The notes under the pieces: model-generated | The model's input: the letters and a program-made list of their open reading frames with translations, nothing else | Database searches by the model: none | What the model was told of the DNA's origin: nothing | Program-made: the position numbers and the translations under genes | Assembly (NCBI GenBank): GCA_964017065.1 | Contig: OZ024783.1 | Span: forward strand, 10,320,885-10,384,884 | Direction of reading: 5' to 3' | Origin: Haliclona indistincta | Taxonomy: Eukaryota; Porifera; Demospongiae; Haplosclerida; Chalinidae | DNA: 64,000 bases | Shown here: in pieces, positions 14,001 through 25,434 of the stretch | How the letters are laid out: every line of letters begins with the position of its first letter | Numbering within the stretch: position 1 is the first letter of the stretch

Positions 14001-14652
14001 ATTAGCTATTCCTGCTCTCTTAGTGTTGCTGGTGGTGATTCTACCACTAGTGATCATACTGCTATCAGCTCCTTTCCTACAACGTGTGATCAATCTCTTC
14101 AAAATCAAGCCATTTCTTGATGAGTTTCAGTCTTGCTACAAGGACAAGTATCGCTGGTACTCTGGAGTGTACTTTGTAGTATGGATTGCCATCGTTGGCA
14201 TACAAGGTTTACCAGATTCTCTGCTTTACACTCAAACCATACTTTTCATTTTATTGTGTGCTCAATTTCTGATCAAACCATACAAGAGTAAGTTACTCAA
14301 TATCACTGATACACTACTCTTAGTTGATCTCAATTTTCTAATTGCTCTTTTGTGTAACAATACCAATCCTTTATCTTTCCATAAGTTTTCATCACTTCTT
14401 ATTCATGCATTGATCATTGTACCAATTGTATGTGCTGTACTGTCTATTATTTGTTTGGTTTTAACCAAATATGGTGTGTATGACTGTCTTAAAGGTTTTT
14501 GGAGCAGAAGGAGGGAACAAGAGTTACAGCAGCCACAAGATGCCGAACGTGAATTAGAGCTGTCTCATCCTGAAGTCCAAGATGTGCGTGTTCCTGATGT
14601 CAGTTTTAATGTTGAAAGGGAACCACTCATTGCTTTTGTTGGCAATCAATAA
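11011..14652 (+). pseudogene. Pmp-repeat beta-helix plus multi-pass membrane protein, copy 2 (internal frameshift)
   Basis: Same architecture as the copy at 3.66 kb: signal peptide, Asn-rich beta-helix region with GGA motifs, Cys-rich CSNGRGGVLCRTC segment, about ten TM helices and a Glu-rich tail ending LIAFVGNQ. The N-terminal half is open here where copy 1 has a stop. A 10-bp deletion near 12953 shifts the frame and reaches a stop at 13036. A 4-bp insertion near 13077 restores the original frame, so 13084-14652 is again open. The net change is minus 6 nt, which leaves only about 130 nt out of frame. It could be a real pseudogene, a spliced-out segment or an assembly error. Confidence 0.75.
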
Positions 14653-15600
14653 ATTGCCTAAACGTCTTTCTGTAATGTTAATTCTTTCACACTGTTTCCT
14701 ACCATTTACTTTGCTAAAAACATTTGAATCTGCACAAAAAAACATTATCTTTTACTTTTTGATTATTCTGGTCACACAGTAGTGCGTCTTTAAGTAGAGA
14801 TGTACGAAAAACAAGATGGCGGCTACAATGCATTCTATTTCACTTGGTGGTAAACTGTACATGTCTAAAGACACTAAGATCTGATAAACGAACAAGCTAG
14901 ACAAACTAGCAACCATTACTATTGTGACTATCATCTATTTTCAAATCTCAAATTCCTACAGAAAAGTAACAGTAGTCCAAAAGAGCATTTCAAAATAGCA
15001 GTATCAAGAGCCAGTCTGTCATAACTCCTTACTTCAAATATAACAATTTTCTAATGATGTAGTAGTTCTCAGAAACAGACAATGAGTATTACTATGCTTA
15101 ATTACTATGCTGTTGTTACAGTACAAACCAATACTCTACTAACACTAACTATCACACTGATAGTTTGCAGTTAATTCAAAATTGTCTCTCCTAACCAAAT
15201 GGAAGAATGGTCACAGCACTAAAAGTCGAAAAAGAGTTACCAGTCATTTTCCATGCTAACCATTGGTATTTTTTTGTTGTGCGCCTCTGTGGACGTAGGT
15301 GTGTCAAACAATTCTTGGGTGCCGTGCTAGGCTATTTGGATAGTATGAAGTGTAAACCAGGCCTTGAGAGAGTAAGCTTGTTGCAATATAACATTCAATG
15401 TTTAATGTAGCAATTGGTTGAGAGTTGATTGTTAATGCTAACCACACCTCTCATTCTTGTCACAACAGTAGTAATCTAAGAGCAGCTGTTACTCACTTTG
15501 CATGGTTGAAAAGGCAAAAGAGTAATAATAGTATTAGTACTAAAAATAAAGCATACCATAAAAAGAAGTCATGTACTCCATCATATACTACTTGTGACTA
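14653..15600. other. Intergenic, end of duplication
   Basis: The first ~560 nt repeat the 3' flank of copy 1 (7317-7890). After about 15218 the sequence is unique and AT-rich, and no gene was recognised. Confidence 0.5.
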
Positions 15601-15624
15601 CAAATATCATGTACAGGTAAACCA

Positions 15625-16581
15625 GTGAAGTTTCTGCTACTGAAGAATACTTACGAACTTGTCACGGTCTCACTGTTGCTGGTACTACCTCTACTAAGAA
15701 CAACGGAGCAAACCCACAGCTACTATGTATACCGCAAGGAGTTACCAGAAATTGTGGTCTTCTCTGTTTGGGCATCAATTAGCATATTTCTTGCAGTGTT
15801 TCAGGCAGTGCTTTACTGCTATCACAAAAAACATCAAAGACTAAAATCTTTTGATTGGTTTACTCGGACAGTGATAGAACCTATCATAGAAAATGTCTTC
15901 AGTGCTATGCTGGAAAAATCTAGAGAAAACGGAAAAAGAGTGTATGGTATTTTCAATTACAAACTCCCAGAAAAATATAAATACTACTTGTTTGTTATTA
16001 TAAACAATCTAATTGGAGCTGCATTGATACAATTTATAGATGACTTTGTTTTTGAAGAATCATACTCTTGCAACACTGATCCAGATCTGGCTTGCTTTCC
16101 TAAATTTCCCAATATGTCTACTCCACGCTTGAACTGCTCTAATGCAAGTTATTTGGAAGAAAACAACATCAATTCTGTCATCTGTTATAGACTCGCTTTA
16201 AGACTAGGCCAAGCCACTGGATCTGCCATTGGCATAGTAGCAACCACTGCTCTCATCTTCTATCCTATTAACTATATTCTTATCGAAGTTTCTCAAAAAC
16301 TGCTGAAATGTCTCAAAAAACCAAAATCATGTCATTGTTGTTTAACCGGTTGTTGTTGTTTAACCTCCACTAGTATTTTACAGTTCCTTATTGCAGGTAT
16401 AATAATTGCTCCAGCTGTTATGCTTACTATTTTCCAGTATCAAATCAGCTCCACTGAATGGCAACAACGTATAATAATTACAAAGAATATCTGTATAACT
16501 TATACATTAGCTTATTCTACTATATTCTTTCCTTGGTGCCTGTTTGTGAACAAGGACGAACTTAGCTATGAACAAATATAA
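15625..16581 (+). CDS. 5-TM four-cysteine-loop family protein, divergent member (start unclear)
   Basis: The open frame of about 318 codons has no ATG in its first ~90 codons; an in-frame stop lies at 15595. An AG at 15615-15616 could be a splice acceptor, so the start is probably on an upstream exon. The family signature is present: TM1, a basic loop, NYKLPEKYK, TM2, then the loop with NTDPDLACFP, LNCSNASYLEENNINSVICYR and GQATGSA leading TM3. It differs from the others in a Cys-rich insertion after TM3 (KKPKSCHCCLTGCCCL), which may be a palmitoylated cytosolic loop. It ends FPWCLFVNKDELSYEQI, without the GTSIPI tail. Function unknown. Confidence 0.65.
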   Translation: MKFLLLKNTYELVTVSLLLVLPLLRTTEQTHSYYVYRKELPEIVVFSVWASISIFLAVFQAVLYCYHKKHQRLKSFDWFTRTVIEPIIENVFSAMLEKSRENGKRVYGIFNYKLPEKYKYYLFVIINNLIGAALIQFIDDFVFEESYSCNTDPDLACFPKFPNMSTPRLNCSNASYLEENNINSVICYRLALRLGQATGSAIGIVATTALIFYPINYILIEVSQKLLKCLKKPKSCHCCLTGCCCLTSTSILQFLIAGIIIAPAVMLTIFQYQISSTEWQQRIIITKNICITYTLAYSTIFFPWCLFVNKDELSYEQI

Positions 16582-16974
16582 TTCCCTGTCTGATCGCACT
16601 GTGCATATTATTTGAGAATATGATTTAAAATGTTGGTGAAGTTAACAAACATGCATTTGGAAATTGCTTTTTGCAACTACATCATAGTACTTTTTATGAA
16701 GACAAAAAGAGCAAGTAAGTGCTGCTGCCACTATCTGATCATACTATAGAGAAATGTGTCAGTGTACAAATAAATGTAGATAAACGTACAATTTAGTTAA
16801 AGTGGTTTTCCGAGATTTTGCAACACTGAATTGTTAAGTGTCATATGCATGCACACTCAAAACTTTGTTCCAGAGACGAGAACAGGTGTGGATAACCGCA
16901 GAGAAGTTGTAAGTAGACAGCTAACACCTTCTTTTTCTGTGTTATGCACTGCCAGACTATTAGAGAGATATTTT

Positions 16975-17508
16975 CAAGATTACATTGTGGGTGCATGCAT
17001 AGTCTTCGTTTGCGGTCAGTGGTTGATGGTCTTTTGCTGCAAGTTTTTGGAAAATCGCCGTATTAATCTGGCAAATGGACTCATTCACCGCAGCAACACA
17101 TAACCAGACTTGATAAAATTGACTGAGAGCTTCTTCCAGAAAGAATTATGCTTTTAATGGCGTATACCTTCATGATGACCATCACCTTGCTCTCATCTTG
17201 GTCCTCCATCTTATCCTTTGGTCTCTCTACAAACTCATAACTGAACTCTTTTAAATGTAGACATGGCTTCAGATTGAGTTTGTACAAATAGTTGTAATAT
17301 CTATCTCGCATATTGCCTGTTCAAGCCCTGTTATGCACGAATTACGATTTCTAAATGCAGGAAAAAGCAAAATTCAGCCAATGATGAACCACCACCTGAA
17401 AACCAAGCTCCAACCGTTAAAACTTCTGTTACTACTGTCTCACTGCATGACTACATAGCAGACGACCTATACGCTGATCGTGTACTCAATCCTGATGAAT
17501 ACCATTAG
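16975..17508 (+). CDS. Possible 3' terminal exons of a single-pass membrane protein
   Basis: Two pieces join in phase. One encodes a hydrophobic segment (YIVGACIVFVCGQWLMVFCC) ending near 17041. The other runs from an acceptor-like CTAAATGCAG at 17351-17360 to a TAG at 17506. It encodes a hydrophilic tail with two tyrosine motifs (DYIADDLYADRVLNPDEYH). The donor (CAA/GTTTTT) is weak and no upstream extracellular exons were found. The reading is a receptor-like tail, but it could be chance. Confidence 0.25.
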
Positions 17509-18073
17509 AGAGACACTAGTCTCACTCCTTCAAGTAAATATTTGTCTATGACCAGTAGATCTTGTGCAATTTTTATTAGTTGAGGTATGACTGTGTGAAC
17601 TAGAACAATGTAGCTAATCTTTTAAGAGTGAGTTATTAACCCTCGGCGCATGCGCGAGGGTTATTTGTACATATACATTGATTGCAGTGTGTGATTATTT
17701 AATTCTATGCGCTTCTGTTGTTTTTCTTTCTAACCAAATTTTGTTTCGAAATTGTCATAGTTTGAGTATACCTGTGTATTAGACAGCTAACTTAAGATTC
17801 ATAAGAATTTTACTCTAAGATGGATTATTTTAACATTCTTGTATCAGAGGAACATAAAACAGTATTGTAATGGTTGCATGCTTATGGATGCTAGCGCTGT
17901 TGTCTCACACCAACAGCTTATTTCTATACAGAAAGCACCTGGTGTCACTTAAAATACCAAACATACAAAGGAAACTGGACTAAACATGGTCAAAACTTGA
18001 GCTTGATAAGAGTTAACACTTAGTGAACGCTATAACGTGAGTCACACAAAGAAGAATTGTTGCAAATAGGACA
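17509..18073. other. Intergenic
   Basis: AT-rich sequence with no recognisable gene. A short CCTCG..CGAGG hairpin lies at about 17640-17660. Confidence 0.5.
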
Positions 18074-18310
18074 ATGGAGGCAACTGTACAGAATTACAGC
18101 CACTACTTCACAAGAGAATACTTGGCACCATTAATCCTCTTCATCTTGTGCACAGCACTAACGATCCTTCTTATTCCGATACAACTTATGCTCAAAAGAA
18201 GCTCCAGATTGAAAAGACATTTCAAGGCACACTTTTTGATAAAATTTGTTTTCAGAATTATGCTCAATAAGCGGACAGACAAAGCTGGAAAAGTGTTTTA
18301 TTATCATTGC
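18074..18310 (+). pseudogene. 5-TM family gene fragment (first ~78 codons only)
   Basis: An ATG and the N-terminal region match the intact members closely: MEATVQNYSHYF, TM1, PIQLMLKRSSRLKRHFK and MLNKRTDKAGKVFYYH. Similarity stops abruptly at about 18310, where unrelated sequence starts with a CATTGCCGATCGGCAATG palindrome. TM2 onwards is missing, so it cannot make a normal product. Confidence 0.75.
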
Positions 18311-19550
18311 CGATCGGCAATGATATGTAGGGATGACCTCGAACTAAGATGGCGGCTACTCATGTGTGAAAATGAGTTTTCGCACATATCTCTACTGTTA
18401 TACATTTCTACTGCATTTTAACTATCTCTGAGGGAATCTGAAGTGCGAGCGCTTGTAGGAAGTCTATGAAAGTCACCGGGACTGCTTGCTTGACGACGAA
18501 AATCAAGATGGCGACTCTCAGAGAGCCGTTGCTAGATCTTCGCCGTTTTAGCGTTTCTCGAGAGTCCAGACACCTAGGATTGATCAGACGATTGTTCTGA
18601 GCATGAAAATACCTTTGGTGAAGCTGGCAGACGTTTCTAAAGTGGTAAACTGAAATCGCCGCCCACGCGAATTGTTCATCTTCTTTCTTCTTCTTCTTCT
18701 TTCTTCTTTCGGTAAGCCTAGCGCTGTCCTGAGTTAACGAATGACTACCAAACCTACACAATTGTACGTGTATATATCTGGAATAGTGCACTTACTTCTT
18801 AGATAGGCATTAAACACTACCAGAAGCGAGTAATCCTTGAAAAACATGGTTTTTGGGCCGTTTTGGACTGAAGACGCCATTAAATAATTAACCCTCTTGT
18901 CGCTCGTATCATTAACTCCGCCCACATCAGTTTTGCAGCCATCTCGATCGATACTACGTTTTGTCTCTGCTCTGGACGCTTCAGCGCGCAAGCCAGAGGT
19001 ATGAAATTTGTATAGAGCAGTACTATACCCTAAGTAACACTGATCTGTTCGTTAAAGCTTCAGATGGTGGGTTAAAACTGACATACCCAGACGTGAACGA
19101 TTCAGTTACCGGCAGCAACTTAGATTCTACGCACAGTAAGGTTCCTACACCACGCAGCGTAAGTTGTAAAGGACTAGAAGCCTCTGTGAGTGTGATATTG
19201 ACATCAACAAGGTTCTACTAGGCGTGCTTCTACTATTAGGCTTGCAGCATCATGAGTCGTCAGTATTAGTCTCTTCCTTCATCCATTACTGTACTCATGT
19301 TGTCAAATCATACCTGGACTTGATATTTTGCTATCTGCGTCCTTAACCTCTTTACTATTTTAAACCTTTCAATGAATGATTGGTAATATTAAACATTATT
19401 TTAAACCACACTCCTTACTCTCCAGACCCTGTGCACGTTCACATCTGCTAGACTAGTAACTGCTGCTCACAGAGTTGTCAAAATGAAATAACATCTATCA
19501 TAGAATACAACTAATAAGTTCAAACTGATAGTGATCAAAAAAGTAACAGG
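18311..19550. other. Intergenic after the break
   Basis: No convincing gene. It includes a small palindrome at the breakpoint and a CTT-rich tract at about 18680-18713. Several open frames show no recognisable motif. Confidence 0.45.
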
Positions 19551-19722
19551 AACAAGTAAAGTAAAAAAGCTTTAATAAAAAAACTGAAAAGTGTAGGGAT
19601 GACTCTTAAAAAAGGAAAGGAACAAGATGGGATGATGCTTGCAAAAGTAAAGGAACAAGATGGAATAATGCTAAGCTTGCAAATGTAAAAGTCCCAAGTA
19701 TCCCTACATCAGCGGCTTGAAG

Positions 19723-20058
19723 GAGGACGCAGTCCGATGGTGTAATTGACGGTTGTAAATAACTGGAGGTATCTGTGTTTGGAGGACGCAGTCTGATGAA
19801 GTAATTGACGGTTGTGAATAACTAGAGGTATGTGTTTAGGAGGACGCAGTCCGATGAAGTAATTGACGGTTGTAAATAACTAGAGTTATCTGTGTTTATA
19901 GGAGGACGCAGTCCGATGAAGTAGTCGACAGTTGTAAATAAGCTGCAGGTAGCTGTGTTTGAAGGACGCAGTCCGATGAAGTAATTGACGGTTGTAGATA
20001 ACTAGAGGTATCTGTGTTTTGGAGGACGCAGTCCGATTGAGTAATTGATCGTTGTAAA
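19723..20058. repeat. ~60-bp minisatellite, about six copies
   Basis: Copies start with GGAGGACGCAGTCCGATGAA and contain GTAATTGACGGTTGTAAATA and ACTAGAGGTATCTGTGTTT. Units vary from about 57 to 63 bp with scattered substitutions. They form the loop of the surrounding foldback element. Confidence 0.9.
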
Positions 20059-20247
20059 AGGTATAGGAAGAGGATTCTACATTAATTTTGTCAGTTGCAT
20101 GTTGTCGCAGCAAGCCGCTGATGTAGGGATACTTGGGACTTTTACATTTGCAAGCATTATTCCATCTTGTTCCTTTACTTTTGCAAGCATCATCCCATCT
20201 TGTTCCCTTCCTTTTTTAAGAGTCATCCCTACACTTTTCAGTTTTTA

Positions 20248-20978
20248 TGCCTCGGTGGGCGGAGCCACGAGGCATACAGTAGTTCGTTTGTGTATGTATC
20301 TGTCTGTCTGTCTGTCTGTCTGTCGGCAGGATTTCTCGTCGCTCGCTGAAAACTAAGCGCTGAAACGTGCAACACAACCTAAAGTCGATATTTGCTTGAA
20401 AATGAGGATTTTGGTTATAAGGCTCTGTTCGTGAGTTATAGCGTGATTGCTTACCTCGCGATCGCCGGCTGGCGATCTATAGTTGCTGATGCAACGACAA
20501 AATTGTCTATTGCTGGCTGCCTTACAGCTAGTGAGTTCGCATTTACTTCAGAACAGCACGGCAGACTTGTATATGAAGCTGCGTTCCAGGCTAGAGTTAT
20601 GGCGTATAGCTTTGCTTACCTCGCGATCGATGGCCGTTGCTGGCGATCTGGAGTTCTCCGTAGACAAAACTATCCACAGTTGACTGCCTAGAAGCTGATA
20701 GGTTACATCGTAAGTCTAAAGAAATTGTGTAAGCAAGCTATCTCGCTCGTTGTACGTGCTGTGCCCTGAACAATATAGACACGCCCAGTTGAATTAGTGG
20801 TCAGCACTGATTGGCTTCTGATTGCATAACTATTATACTGCATTGTGATTGCTGTACAGAAAGGTACAACAGCTGCAGTTTGTTGCTGAAATTGTTGCAT
20901 TCCACCGACGCATCTGCACCTTTGGTTTACTGTCGGTTGTCCCTGTGTGCTCCACCGAGGCATCAGCACCTTTGGTGC
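20248..20978 (+). mobile_element. Non-autonomous Helentron-like element (HINE) A
   Basis: It starts with the hairpin TGCCTCG...CGAGGCA followed by a CTGT tetranucleotide run. It ends with ACCGAGGCATCAGCACC and the stem-loop GCACCTTTGGTGC. The first and last bases (TGCCTCGGTGG / CCACCGAGGCA) are inverted copies, as in the autonomous Helentron at 33.3-42.1 kb. There is no Rep/helicase coding. It lies inside the right arm of the minisatellite foldback element. Confidence 0.8.
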
Positions 20979-21018
20979 CTAGTTTTATTAAAGATTTTTT
21001 ACTTTTATCTTGTGTTCA

Positions 21019-22030
21019 TGTTTGTCAGTGTTTATTATTAAAGTTTGTAGTAATTTTAATTACACCACGTCTAGCTGAATAGGATAAAGCGCTTGTACTA
21101 AAGCTGCAGCTATCAACAAGTTTATAAATACTGTTATTGCCATAGTAACTGGCACAGATACTGATTCAATCTACGTACAAGTATCAGAATCAGTGATAGT
21201 TTTAAATAGAGTGTATAATGCATTACTCAAACTAGCAAATGCACAATAATTATATTAAAATTGCAAAGTACAGAGAATAATAAAAAATGACATTTTTTCG
21301 TTCTATGACCAACAAAACAATCACACAATAATGCTGTGCAAGCAGTGATGCAGCAGTTCACAACAGCCAAAATGCTGTCTTTCTCTGACCAGTACACTAG
21401 CTAACATGATCATGTCTGCATTGTAGCAGCAACTCAATATGAGCTGGTTAGTTGTGTCTGCAGGCAAAGTCAAACTGTGAAATGCTCAGACAACTCATGT
21501 TGTGCTGTATTATTGAAAATTTAACGTCATGCTCATGAATGAGGTACAAAAATTAAACAGGCTTTGATGTCACTCACGTACTGCCCTCTATTGTATGCAT
21601 GTGAGTATGCACATGAGCTGCCTATTTCATCTGGTCATGAGTTCATGCAGTAACTATGTCATAATGTTATGCAACTTGTTTTACATCAGCAGTTATTCTT
21701 TATACTGAAAGTGACTTATGTCACTTTAGAGTATGATACCATACAAGATCAAAGGCGCCGACAGTGCTCTATATTCCATAGTACGCACTGCCCATTGTTC
21801 AAACAGTGCTCTATTTTCCTAAACCCATTGTTCTACAGTGCTCTATTTTCCACCACAGTGCTCTATCTACCAGGTGTTAACATGCCGATATGCAGTGAAT
21901 TTAATTACAAATACATGCGATGAAACACAAACAACTTTCATTTTGATAAAATACTAAAACAATGTCGAACAGAGACTATTCAGTGTCTTTAACAGCGATC
22001 AAAAGGCCAGAAGAAAGCTAGATAGGAGGG
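21019..22030. other. Intergenic; displaced upstream flank of a 5-TM gene
   Basis: From about 21485 to 21736 the sequence is homologous to the upstream flank of the minus-strand 5-TM gene (52560-52760, reverse complement). Shared blocks include TGACATCAAAG-like sequence, CTGCCCTCTATTGTA and GTCATAATGTTATGCAAC. Similarity resumes only at about 25320, just upstream of the gene at 25435. About 3.6 kb of mobile DNA therefore separates the two halves. Confidence 0.6.
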
Positions 22031-22534
22031 CCACGCGGTCCGTGTATATTTGGGCCATTCAATTTGCAATTTGTAACAAAAATTCAAACATTTAAAAATT
22101 GACGAGTTTTTTCCGTTTAATTTGCCAAAAATTTGAAAAAACGGTTGTCTCTTGCTGGCACATCATTCTTGAGATGAAGAAAAACACGAATATACATGGC
22201 TTTTCGATACATTTCAAAGATATAAAAATCGCAAACGGCGTGACCCGTTTTTTAATTTGCTGGACAGTGCTTTCGTTTTTCAATTTGCAGAAACAAAACC
22301 AAAAACGGCCAACAAATGTGGTTAGTGAGTCCTACATTCTGTACGAAAGTAATTCTACAGGTTTTCAACATAAAATTCCATTCACCTGCGCGGCAGTGTG
22401 GCATACTTTTCACGTTTCACTGAGTACCAGCAATTTGCTCAAACAAAACCAAAAACGCTTCCGTTTTTCAATTTGCCAGTTCAAAAAGTAAAACGATACA
22501 GTGTAGGTCAAAACAAATAAGGAAAAAGAATGGT

Positions 22535-23392
22535 GGAGCCACGTATGGGCTAGCCTCGTCCCCAGGCTACGCACTCCTTCCTCGTTTCTCCTCAGTAGGG
22601 GGAGTGGCCTGGAGGCGAGGCTGTGTATGGGCATACAGTAGTCGTCGTTTGTGTGTGTGTGTTCGCAATGCGTATCTCAGTGCAGCTCACACGACTCCAT
22701 AAGCACTGAGCAGCAATGAAACTAGCGAGCGAAAGCGTCTTCAGAGTCTCGTGGGCCTGAGAGAGCAACCGTTGATGCAATCTGCGCAGGCTAGGTCTTC
22801 AGTAAACAGCTTGTATCTTTATTACAACAGCTTGTACAATAATGCATTTTAGCTACATGTACTCTATGCTGCTACAATTCATGGTTCTACTGCTTACATG
22901 CTTCCATAGTCTGCTGCTTGCATGCTTCCATATAGTTCTGCTACTTGCATGCTTCCAAGCCTTGCTACTTGCATATACTTCAATTGTTCTGTTACCTGAT
23001 GCATCTGCTGCTTACGTCATGCATCTCCGCCAAGGCATCGCACCAAATGGCTTGCATGCTTCCATGGTTCTGTTGGCGCTTGCATGCTTCCATGATTCTG
23101 CTACTTACATGCTTCAATTGTAGTCGTACTTCCATAGCTCTGTTGCTATGATCTGCTGCTTGCCATGTATCTGTATGTGCTGTATCTGTAGCTCACACGG
23201 CTCCATAAGCACTGAGCAGCAATGAAACTAGCGAGTATGTATCTGCTGGTTATTACTTCTACTGCAGCTTGCAATGCATGCTTTCACAATACTGTCTTGA
23301 TGGTTCCATGGATCTACTGCATGCTCATGTGCATCTGCTAATTGCAAGCTAGCATACATGCTACTGTACCGAGGCATCTGCACCTTTGGTGC
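22535..23392 (+). mobile_element. Non-autonomous Helentron-like element B (degenerate left end)
   Basis: The right end matches the others: ACCGAGGCATCTGCACC then the GCACCTTTGGTGC stem-loop. Near the left a GGGCATACAGTAGTCGTCGTTTG segment matches the post-hairpin sequence of the other copies. The hairpin itself is replaced by a longer AGCCTCG...CGAGGCT palindrome. The interior has short degenerate repeats built on TTGCATGCTTCCATA/GGTTCTGCT (about 22890-23130). Confidence 0.6.
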
Positions 23393-23499
23393 ATGCTTTA
23401 TTATTACTTGAATTCAGAACATCTTTGAAATCACAGCTATATGAATCAGCACATGTTTCTTTTCCTCTATTTAAACTCAAGCTGTCGACTCTTCTTTTT

Positions 23500-24214
23500 T
23501 AACTACTTATTAGCACAGGTTGCTATTTATCATTAATTTTCATACATTTGAAATGAAAAAAGGAGCAGACAGAGTTCAGGATTGGTGGGTCTTGCTGGCT
23601 TCGACCGGCTTAAAGTGCACTGAACCCGGCAAGCCAGTCTTCTTGGGGGACTGCAAAAACTCTTCGAGGTTGTCCCTCGCCTCTGGTTATCGGAGGATCC
23701 CTTATCTCTAACCCATTGCTGAACACCAACACGTATTATAGCCATCTCCAAATACAGCCCTCGGTTCTCTAAGGATGTACTCTACGTTGGTCTGCCGGCT
23801 CTCGGTCATGACGATGTATAGGTCTGCCAATAGATAATACAGTACAACTGTATAGTATCTGTGGTCTTGTACTGCATTATCTATGGTCTGCCCGTTGGAA
23901 AACCGGTCTTGCGGAGGCACGTACACTCATTCGTGCTAGAACAATTTTCAAACTAAACACACAGACGTCTCCATGACAAACGAGCAGTAGCTGACTCAGT
24001 AGAGATCACTAAAAAGCTTGAACAACTGATGAATCGCGTGGTACTGGTAATAGACTGCGCGTGCGTGGCTGGGAATGCAGACTGTATGTCCAAGCCCGTC
24101 CTAGGTCTTGCAAACTGGGTGGAGCTCAGCAAGGTGATGTCATTGTGCACACCCATTTGATTAATCTCTTATCTCAAGCGTCATCCTGCATTGTGTTGTT
24201 GGTCGTTGACAGAA
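23500..24214 (+). other. Foldback interior, possible captured coding piece
   Basis: A frame near 23950-24170 translates to a hydrophilic stretch (RRLHDKRAVADSVEITKKLE and onward) ending at a stop near 24160. It looks coding but matches nothing I know. It could be an exon captured by the transposon or chance. Confidence 0.2.
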
Positions 24215-24695
24215 ATTAAAAAACGAGAGCGTTTTACTTTTTGAACGGGCAAATTAAAAATCGGAAGCGTTTTTGGTTTTGTTTGAGCAAATTGCTGGTA
24301 CTCAGTGAAACGTGAAAAGTATGCCACACTGCCGCGCAGGTGAATGGAATTTTATGTTGAAAACCTGTAGAATTACTTTTTGTACAGAATGTAGGACTCA
24401 CTAACCACATTTGTTGGCCGTTTTTGGTTTTGTTTCTGCAAATTGAAAAACGAAAGCACTGTCCAGCAAATTAAAAAACGGGTCACGCCGTTTGCGATTT
24501 TTATATCTTTGAAATGTATCGAAAAGCCATGTATATTCGTGTTTTTCTTCATCTCAAGAATGATGTGCCAGCAAGAGACAACCGTTTTTTCAAATTTTTG
24601 GCAAATTAAAAGGAAAAAACTCGTCAATTTTTAAATGTTTGAATTTTTGTTACAAATTGCAAATTGAATGGCCCAAATATACACGGACCCCACGC

Positions 24696-25434
24696 CGTTA
24701 GCAATGGGTGACGTCAGGTTTATCCAGGGCGCTACAGCTTCTCAAAGACAGGATGAAACCGGAAAGTAGCTACACGGCAGCGTAGCAAGTAGCTCGGCGT
24801 CACTGTGCTGATGTACGTTCGATGGATACTTTCATCCACGAGGTTCGGTGAAGTCGTTCCTCACTGATTCATGATTCCTTCATAGCTTTAGCCCACTGGT
24901 AGTGGTAGTTAGATAAATAAGACACGTCTTCTTTTCTGGTGTTGAATTCTCTGCTTCTATCATATTCCCAAGTCGAAATCACAGCGCTCTCGTCCACAGC
25001 TACCTTCCACCATGTGCTCGTGTAACGATTTCCGTATAATTCCGTAAATTCCCATAATGGTAGCGTTTATACTGGACTGTCTTCGGCCTGCTAGCAGTAT
25101 CCCTTATGGTAATTGTACAAGGTCACACTCTAAACCTGTTAAAGCACCGCTCTTCTCGTGCTCTACGCAATATAATAGCACTCGGGTCGTGTCTCGAGAC
25201 AAATAGAGCACTCGCCTTCGGCTCGTGCTCTATTTGCATCTCGCCACGCCCCTCGTGCTATTATATTGCGTAGAGCACTCGGAGCGGTGCTTTAACTAGT
25301 ACGTAAAATACCAAAATTATCACAGAAACTACAGGATGGTGTGTTTAGGAAGAGGTCAAATCAACAATAAAGTTAGTTACAAATAGTCAAACTGCCATAC
25401 CGCACTGAAAAAAACGTGTTCTTTGCAAAGGACA
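24696..25434. other. Upstream region of the 5-TM gene, with a palindromic insertion
   Basis: Non-coding. It contains the palindrome at 25138-25296. From about 25320 it is homologous to the immediate 5' flank of the inverted paralogue (52560 down to 52440), e.g. ACTACAGGATGG, AGAGGTCAAATCAACAATAA and CTGCCATACCGCACTGA. Confidence 0.6.
25138..25296. mobile_element. Palindromic MITE-like sequence
   Basis: GTTAAAGCACCGCTC at the left is mirrored by GAGCGGTGCTTTAAC at the right, with most of the ~70-nt arms complementary (CGTGCTCTACGCAATATAAT / reverse). TTAA occurs at both ends, consistent with a TTAA-targeting class, but the family is not identified. Confidence 0.6.

Larger units (their letters stand above)
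7911..15218. repeat. Tandem segmental duplication, unit 2
   Basis: Direct repeat of about 413-7898 with the same gene order. It is slightly shorter, partly because the TGGA tract has contracted. Confidence 0.9.
19551..21018. mobile_element. Foldback element with minisatellite core, interrupted by a short Helentron-like element
   Basis: The left arm (about 19551-19724) reads back as reverse complement in about 20107-20247, continuing at 20985-21018. Arm landmarks are CTGAAAAGTGTAGGGATGAC, AACAAGATGG repeats and TCCCTACATCAGCGGCTTG. Between the arms lies a ~60-bp tandem repeat. The right arm is cut by another element at 20248-20978, which dates that insertion as later. No coding capacity was found, and a clear target duplication could not be assigned. 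Confidence 0.7.
22037..24689. mobile_element. Foldback DNA transposon with ~470-bp terminal inverted repeats
   Basis: The left arm 22037-22500 and right arm 24215-24689 are near-perfect reverse complements, beginning GGTCCGTGTATATTTGGGCC. CCACGC directly precedes the left end (22031-22036) and directly follows the right end (24690-24695), a 6-bp target duplication. The interior carries a Helentron-like element and about 0.8 kb of other sequence (23500-24200) with no recognised transposase. Open frames inside the arms are shadows of the repeat. Confidence 0.85.

Noticed and set aside
18408..18991. Minus-strand frames of 127 and 85 codons
   Set aside because: Low-complexity Lys run from a CTT tract and no homology or splice structure.
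22099..22491. 130-codon frame in the foldback arm and its mirror near 24.4-24.6 kb
   Set aside because: Both lie in the inverted repeats, have no recognisable domain, and read equally well on both strands.
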